A stretch of 64,000 nt of DNA from contig NZ_JNYV01000008.1 of NCBI RefSeq assembly GCF_000717275.1, positions 186,001 through 250,000 of the forward strand, written 5' to 3'. This DNA is from Kitasatospora arboriphila (GTDB taxonomy: Bacteria; Actinomycetota; Actinomycetes; Mycobacteriales; Mycobacteriaceae). Below are positions 60,139 through 64,000 of the stretch, one piece after another; positions within the stretch are counted from its first letter, which is position 1; each line of letters begins with the position of its first letter. The notes below the pieces were generated by a model. That model was not told the DNA's origin and did no database searches. It saw only the letters and a program-made list of their open reading frames with translations. Made by a program: the position numbers and the translations under genes.

Positions 60139-62247
60139 CTAGCTCACACTTGCCAGCGCGAACGGCAGCACCTCGACCGCACCGGCCCGGCGTACCTGGC
60201 GTGCGGCCATCGTCAAGGTCCATCCGGTGTCGGCGATGTCGTCGACCAGCAGCACTGGTCCCGCCACTTCGGAGAGCACTGCCGGGTCTGGATCGACCCA
60301 CGACTCGGCAAGTGCGGCAACGCGATATGCGGAGTTGGCGGCAGTCACCGGCCGACGGTCGGGCGCGTACCGCAGCGTGCCGAGATTGGTCAGTCGGCCC
60401 AGTTCCGACAAGCGGTCGGTGACCGAACCGATCAGGATCGGGTGGGTGTCGGAGTCGAGCCCCATGATGGCCGTGGGCCGGTTCTGCCACGGCCAGGCCG
60501 CCAGAACTGCGACCGCTGCCTTGATCACCTCGGCCGGGGCCGGGGCGTCCGGCTCGTCGAGCAGCCGGCGCAGGCGCGCGCCCCACCCCAGGTCGGTGAG
60601 ACGGCCGATGACCCGGCCCATCTCGGGACCGTCTTTGATCTTGCCGGACAGTTCCACACCGAGCTTCTTCATTCCCGAAGGCCATTGCTTGCGTGGGGCC
60701 AGTTCCACGCCCGGCCGTTGTAGCTGTTCGCGGGCCGCATCCAGTGCCGCCCGGTCGACGTCGGCCGAATACCGTTGTCCGGCACAGTTGTCGCACCGCT
60801 CGCACCTGCTGCCCGATTCCAGTTCGGGGTCGTCCAATTGTTCCCGCAGGAACGCCATCCGGCACCCGTCGGTGTCCTGGTAGTCGAGCATCGCCTGCTG
60901 CTCGCGGCGACGTGCCTGCTCGAGCTTCTCGTACCGCGCCTCGTCGTACGTCCAGGGCTGGCCGGTACCCAGCCATCCGCCCTTGACCCGCCGAACCGCC
61001 CCGTCGACGTCGAGTACCTTGAGCACCATCTCCAGCCGCGACCGCCCGAGGTCGACCAGCGGCTCCAACGCCGGTGTCGATTGTGGTCGCTCGGTGTCCA
61101 GCGCCTCGATGACCCTGCGCACCAACGCTTCCGGGGGAAAGGCCACCGACGCGAAGTAGCGCCAGATCTCCTGATCTTCGCTGCCCGGCAGCAGGATCAC
61201 CTCGGCGCTCGCCGTGGAGCGGCCCGCTCGGCCGACCTGCTGGTAGTAGGCGATCGGCGACGACGGCGCGCCGAGGTGGATGACAAAGCCGAGGTCCGGC
61301 TTGTCGAATCCCATGCCGAGGGCCGAGGTGGCCACCAAGGCCTTCACCCGATTGGCGAGCAGGTCGGCCTCGAGCTGTTCCCGCTCGGCCGCGTCGGTGG
61401 ATCCCGTGTAGGCCGCGACCTGATGGCCCATGTCGGTGAGCAGCGTCGCCACATCGCGGGCCGCCGAGACGGTGAGGGTGTAGATGATGCCCGATCCTTC
61501 GATCGAACCGATGTGTGCGGCAAGCCAAGCCACCCGCTCGGCCGAGGTCGCGACCTTCACGACCGACAGGTGCAGCGACTCGCGGTCGAGGCCACCGCGC
61601 AGCACCAGCGTGTCGCCGCCACCCACCCCGAGCTGGGCGGCCACGTCGTCGACCACCCGGTCGTTGGCGGTCGCGGTGGTGGCGAGCACCGGCACGTCCG
61701 TGCCCAGCTCGGCAACCAGGGTGCGGATCCGCCGGTAGTCAGGCCGGAAGTCATGTCCCCAGTCAGATACACAATGCGCCTCGTCCACCACCACGAGCCC
61801 GGCGTCGGCGGCGAGAGACGGGAGCACGTTGTCGCGGAAGTCCGGGTTGTTCAAGCGCTCCGGACTCACGAGGAGGACGTCGAGGTCACCCTCGGCCACC
61901 CGCTGGTGAATGTCGTCCCACTCTGTGACATTGCCCGAGTTGATGGTCGCGGCCTTGACGCCGGCCCGCTCTGCCGACGCAACCTGGTTTCGCATCAGAG
62001 CCAGCAGCGGCGAGACGATGACGGTGGCGCCCCGGCCCTCGGCACGGAGGAGCTTGGCCGCGATGAAGTAGACGGCCGATTTTCCCCAGCCCGTGCGCTG
62101 CACCACCAGCGCGCGTCGCCGCTGCACCACCAGCGCCTCGATCGCGGTCCACTGGTCGTCGCGCAACGTCGCGGCCGGGCCTGCCAGTTGCTCGAGGATC
62201 TCCTGGGCCTGCGCACGCGTTGCTGTTGTTCCGGTTCCCGTGGTCAT
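60139..62247 (-). CDS. RecQ-family DNA helicase with C-terminal phosphoribosyltransferase-like domain
   Basis: 702 aa. Helicase: Walker A variant QRTGWGKS (50-57), VDEAHCVSDWGHDFRPDYRR with DEAH at 155-158, motif VI region YYQQVGRAGRS. A zinc-binding Cys cluster (GCRMAF; RCERCDNCAG) lies near 450-490. After it comes a region unlike RecQ HRDC, ending with GPVLLVDDIADTGWTLTMAA, the PRPP-binding loop of type I phosphoribosyltransferases. It is thus a RecQ-PRT fusion for DNA repair or a nucleotide-linked role. Confidence 0.9.
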   Translation of the reverse strand: MTTGTGTTATRAQAQEILEQLAGPAATLRDDQWTAIEALVVQRRRALVVQRTGWGKSAVYFIAAKLLRAEGRGATVIVSPLLALMRNQVASAERAGVKAATINSGNVTEWDDIHQRVAEGDLDVLLVSPERLNNPDFRDNVLPSLAADAGLVVVDEAHCVSDWGHDFRPDYRRIRTLVAELGTDVPVLATTATANDRVVDDVAAQLGVGGGDTLVLRGGLDRESLHLSVVKVATSAERVAWLAAHIGSIEGSGIIYTLTVSAARDVATLLTDMGHQVAAYTGSTDAAEREQLEADLLANRVKALVATSALGMGFDKPDLGFVIHLGAPSSPIAYYQQVGRAGRSTASAEVILLPGSEDQEIWRYFASVAFPPEALVRRVIEALDTERPQSTPALEPLVDLGRSRLEMVLKVLDVDGAVRRVKGGWLGTGQPWTYDEARYEKLEQARRREQQAMLDYQDTDGCRMAFLREQLDDPELESGSRCERCDNCAGQRYSADVDRAALDAAREQLQRPGVELAPRKQWPSGMKKLGVELSGKIKDGPEMGRVIGRLTDLGWGARLRRLLDEPDAPAPAEVIKAAVAVLAAWPWQNRPTAIMGLDSDTHPILIGSVTDRLSELGRLTNLGTLRYAPDRRPVTAANSAYRVAALAESWVDPDPAVLSEVAGPVLLVDDIADTGWTLTMAARQVRRAGAVEVLPFALASVS

Positions 62248-62299
62248 TGCCCCATCGTGCCCTGCTGCTACGACAACGCCTCTATCGGCGCCAGTTCAT

Positions 62300-62487
62300 C
62301 CGCCGACCGTGCCGAAACGCCCGCCGACCGGGCCCAAAACACCGTCGACCGGGCCCAAAACCCCGCCGACCGGGCCCATAAAACCGTCGACCGTGCCGAA
62401 ACGCCCGTCGACCGGGCCGAAAACACCGTCGACCGGGCCCATAAACCGTCGATCGGGCCGAAACGCCCGTTGACGGAGCCCAAGTTC
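62300..62487. repeat. 21-bp repeat array A2 (9 units, complement orientation)
   Basis: Nine units, eight of 21 bp and one of 20, of the type CCGTCGACCGTGCCGAAAC and variants with GGGCCCAAAA or GGGCCCATAAA. It lies between the divergent recQ-like and DUF559 genes, starting 53 bp upstream of recQ. In the 328-bp gap 62248-62575 nothing else was seen. Confidence 0.88.
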
Positions 62488-62575
62488 GCATCAAACGGTG
62501 ACTCCTGAGCGGTAGCCCGGAAGTCGTCACGGCATATCGGAGGAACCAGCAGGCCGGCGATGACGTCCATGCGAA

Positions 62576-63451
62576 ATGACACTTGGAGATCGACCATTCT
62601 GGGGACCGGATGCTGCTCGTGCGGGCGGAATCTCGAAGGCCCTCGTAGACAGAGAGTTTCGGCGGATGCATCGCGGCGTCCGGGTCAGTCCGGCCAAAAA
62701 GCTGGGCCCTTTAGACGGTATTCAGGGGGCGGTCCTTCGCGCGGGCCCAGGGGCCGTGGTCTTCGGTTTGTCGGCCGCATTTCTGCACGGCGTCAACTGG
62801 TACGACGACGAATCGCCGATCGAGATCTGCAGGAACTCGACCGGCCAGGGACGTCATCGAGGTGGTGTTCGCGTACATCGCTCTGATCTGGCGCCCACCG
62901 ACGTCACAACAATCGATGGACTGAGGGTCACGAACCCGATCCGGACTGCGTACGACCTGGGCCGACGGCCACCCAGGTGGCGAGCCCTCGGTCATCTCGA
63001 CGACCTGGTCAAGTCGACCGGTCTCGACGTGAAGGCCCTGTGGCGTTACGTGGCCGACCATCCCGACACCCGAGGCATCCGACAGATTCGGGCGCTGATC
63101 CCACACATTGATCCGGCGTCCGAGTCACCTCCTGAAAGCTGGATGCGGTTGCTCATCGTCGAAGGCGGATTGCTGCGGCCGGAATCGCAAATCGTCGTAC
63201 ACGACTCGGACGGGGTGGCGTTCGCACGTCTTGACCTCGGGTATCGACGATTCAAGCTCGGCATAGAGTTCGACGGCGCCGAATTCCACAGTTCAACCGA
63301 GCAGAAGCACCACGACGAACAGCGGGATCGCCGACTTGCCAGGTTGGGATGGACGATCATCCGGGTCACCGCAGAACGTCTACGCGAGTATCCCCAAGAC
63401 CTTGTTGATGAGATCGAGACTGCGCTGCGTGCCTGCGGCGCTTACCGCTGA
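62576..63451 (+). CDS. DUF559 (VSR-like) endonuclease-domain protein with AbiEi-like N-terminus
   Basis: 291 aa from ATG 62576. The N-terminal part resembles AbiEi-type antitoxin-like proteins (VDREFRRMHRGVRVSP; VFGLSAAFLHG; TTIDGLRVTNPIRTAYDLGR). The C-terminal domain is PD-(D/E)xK-like: FARLDLGYRRFKLGIEFDG then H, QRDRRLARLGWTIIRVTAE. Such proteins are common in actinobacteria and no function is established. Flanked on both sides by inverted 21-bp repeat arrays. Confidence 0.8.
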   Translation: MTLGDRPFWGPDAARAGGISKALVDREFRRMHRGVRVSPAKKLGPLDGIQGAVLRAGPGAVVFGLSAAFLHGVNWYDDESPIEICRNSTGQGRHRGGVRVHRSDLAPTDVTTIDGLRVTNPIRTAYDLGRRPPRWRALGHLDDLVKSTGLDVKALWRYVADHPDTRGIRQIRALIPHIDPASESPPESWMRLLIVEGGLLRPESQIVVHDSDGVAFARLDLGYRRFKLGIEFDGAEFHSSTEQKHHDEQRDRRLARLGWTIIRVTAERLREYPQDLVDEIETALRACGAYR

Positions 63452-63455
63452 CGGT

Positions 63456-63581
63456 TCGCCGGCACGGTCGACGGCAGTTTCGGCACGCTCGACGGCAGTT
63501 TCGGCACGCTCGACGGGAGTTTCGGCACGCTCGACGGGAGTTTCGGCACGGTCAACGGGGGTATCGGCACGGTCGGGGCTA
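63456..63581. repeat. 21-bp repeat array B2 (6 units, forward orientation)
   Basis: Six 21-bp units with core GTTTCGGCACG(G/C)TCGACGG, filling exactly the gap between the DUF559 stop (63451) and the AlkA-like stop (63579). Opposite in orientation to A2. Confidence 0.88.
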
Positions 63582-64000
63582 CATGTTGCGGTAATCGCGT
63601 GTGTACATCCTCGGACCGCGACGGGCGGGCATCGGCATGTACAACTCGATGAGCCGGATCACCCGATAGCGATGTCCCGCATAGGGTTCGAGCAGTTCCA
63701 GCATGCGGTCGTCGTCGATCGCCTCACCGATCAGCGTATGGCCCACCTGGGAGGGGATGTGATAGTCCCCGACCGGCACGGCGTCGGCGTCACCGACCGC
63801 GCGAACCCTGGTTTCTGCCGCCGTCCACGGCCCGACCCCTCGCAGCAGGTGAAGTTTGTCGGCCTTACGCTCGACGTCGTAACCCGCGGCCCGGACAATG
63901 GTCTTGCGCCGGGCTGGTTCGGCACCGCTGGCGTGCCACTCCCACTGGGGAATTTCGCGCCACACCTGTTGCGGCGGCGGCACCTTCATGCTCGGTGAGC
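63579..64000 (-). CDS. DNA-3-methyladenine glycosylase 2 (AlkA/HhH-GPD), 3' part
   Basis: The frame is open to the right edge, so the N-terminal half is outside; 140 residues are present. HhH hairpin HLLRGVGPWTAAETRV, catalytic Asp in VPVGDYHIPSQVGHTL, then RMLELLEPYAGHRYRVIRLI. Upstream WREIPQWEWHASGAEPARR is typical of the actinobacterial family. Removes alkylated bases from DNA. Convergent with the DUF559 gene through array B2. Confidence 0.87.
   Translation of the reverse strand, partial: SPSMKVPPPQQVWREIPQWEWHASGAEPARRKTIVRAAGYDVERKADKLHLLRGVGPWTAAETRVRAVGDADAVPVGDYHIPSQVGHTLIGEAIDDDRMLELLEPYAGHRYRVIRLIELYMPMPARRGPRMYTRDYRNM

Noticed and set aside
60775..62508. 577-codon frame on the plus strand opposite recQ and through array A2
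   Set aside because: Antisense to helicase motifs; the C-terminal repeats come from the 21-bp array.
62300..63581. Repeat-flanked DUF559 gene as an insertion sequence
   Set aside because: No transposase and no target-site duplication were found; the flanks are arrays rather than terminal inverted repeats.

Overview
The window reads as chromosomal DNA of a mycolic-acid actinobacterium (order Mycobacteriales), most like Gordonia or a close relative. Supporting signs are high G+C, GTG/TTG starts, many 4-bp ATGA/GTGA gene overlaps, about a dozen leaderless-type promoters (TAnnnT followed 6-7 nt later by the start codon), and a long block, about 28.6-53.4 kb, whose gene content matches the M. tuberculosis Rv0465c-Rv0485 neighbourhood (ROK regulator, SDR, L,D-transpeptidase, murB, nitrilase, DUF2993, deoC, DUF2516, hbhA, XRE, DUF445, TetR, fadB2, aceA, ramB). 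Genus and species cannot be fixed from the sequence alone.

Layout. 0-6.6 kb: 5' part of an LtrA gene, a GT39 mannosyltransferase coupled to a GT2-GtrA polyprenyl-sugar synthase, a HIT protein and a TrcR/TrcS-like two-component system. 6.7-14.7 kb: a winged-helix/Rid pair, a lipoprotein-multicopper oxidase-membrane protein operon, and two secreted proteins, one of 838 aa with two FAM3/ILEI-like modules. 14.8-21.4 kb: a DCC protein, a penicillin-binding lipoprotein, two serine hydrolases (one with a LysR regulator), an XRE-cupin regulator and a methyltransferase. 21.6-27.5 kb: tRNA-Thr interlocked with the threonine exporter thrE, then a 55-aa protein, otsA and an OtsB-GH15 fusion (trehalose). 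27.7-39 kb: transglutaminase, ROK, SDR, Ldt, murB, two DUF2505 proteins, methyltransferase, nitrilase, DUF2993, purU and deoC. 39-46 kb: paired alpha/beta hydrolases, MerR with AurF-type oxygenase, DUF2516, HbhA, XRE and DUF445. 46-57 kb: TetR, DUF4873-SDR, fadB2, aceA, ramB, an amino-acid ABC transporter with a fused binding protein/permease, a CMD protein and a methyltransferase. 57-64 kb: a membrane hydroxylase, FadR regulator, amidase, RecQ-phosphoribosyltransferase fusion, DUF559 nuclease and part of an AlkA-like glycosylase.

The feature least explained by known families is a 21-bp intergenic repeat (core GTTTCGGCACGGTCGACGG) in four arrays arranged as two inward-facing inverted pairs. 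One pair (34.85-35.27 kb) surrounds only 60 bp. The other (62.30-63.58 kb) surrounds one DUF559 nuclease gene. No IS element, prophage, rRNA operon or CRISPR array was seen. Functional couplings that can be read from the layout: glyoxylate/acetate metabolism (fadB2, aceA, ramB with a RamB-like box), trehalose formation and turnover (otsA, otsB-GH15), cell-wall building (pbp, ldt, murB, HbhA), and FadR control of a lipid-type hydroxylase with a candidate operator.
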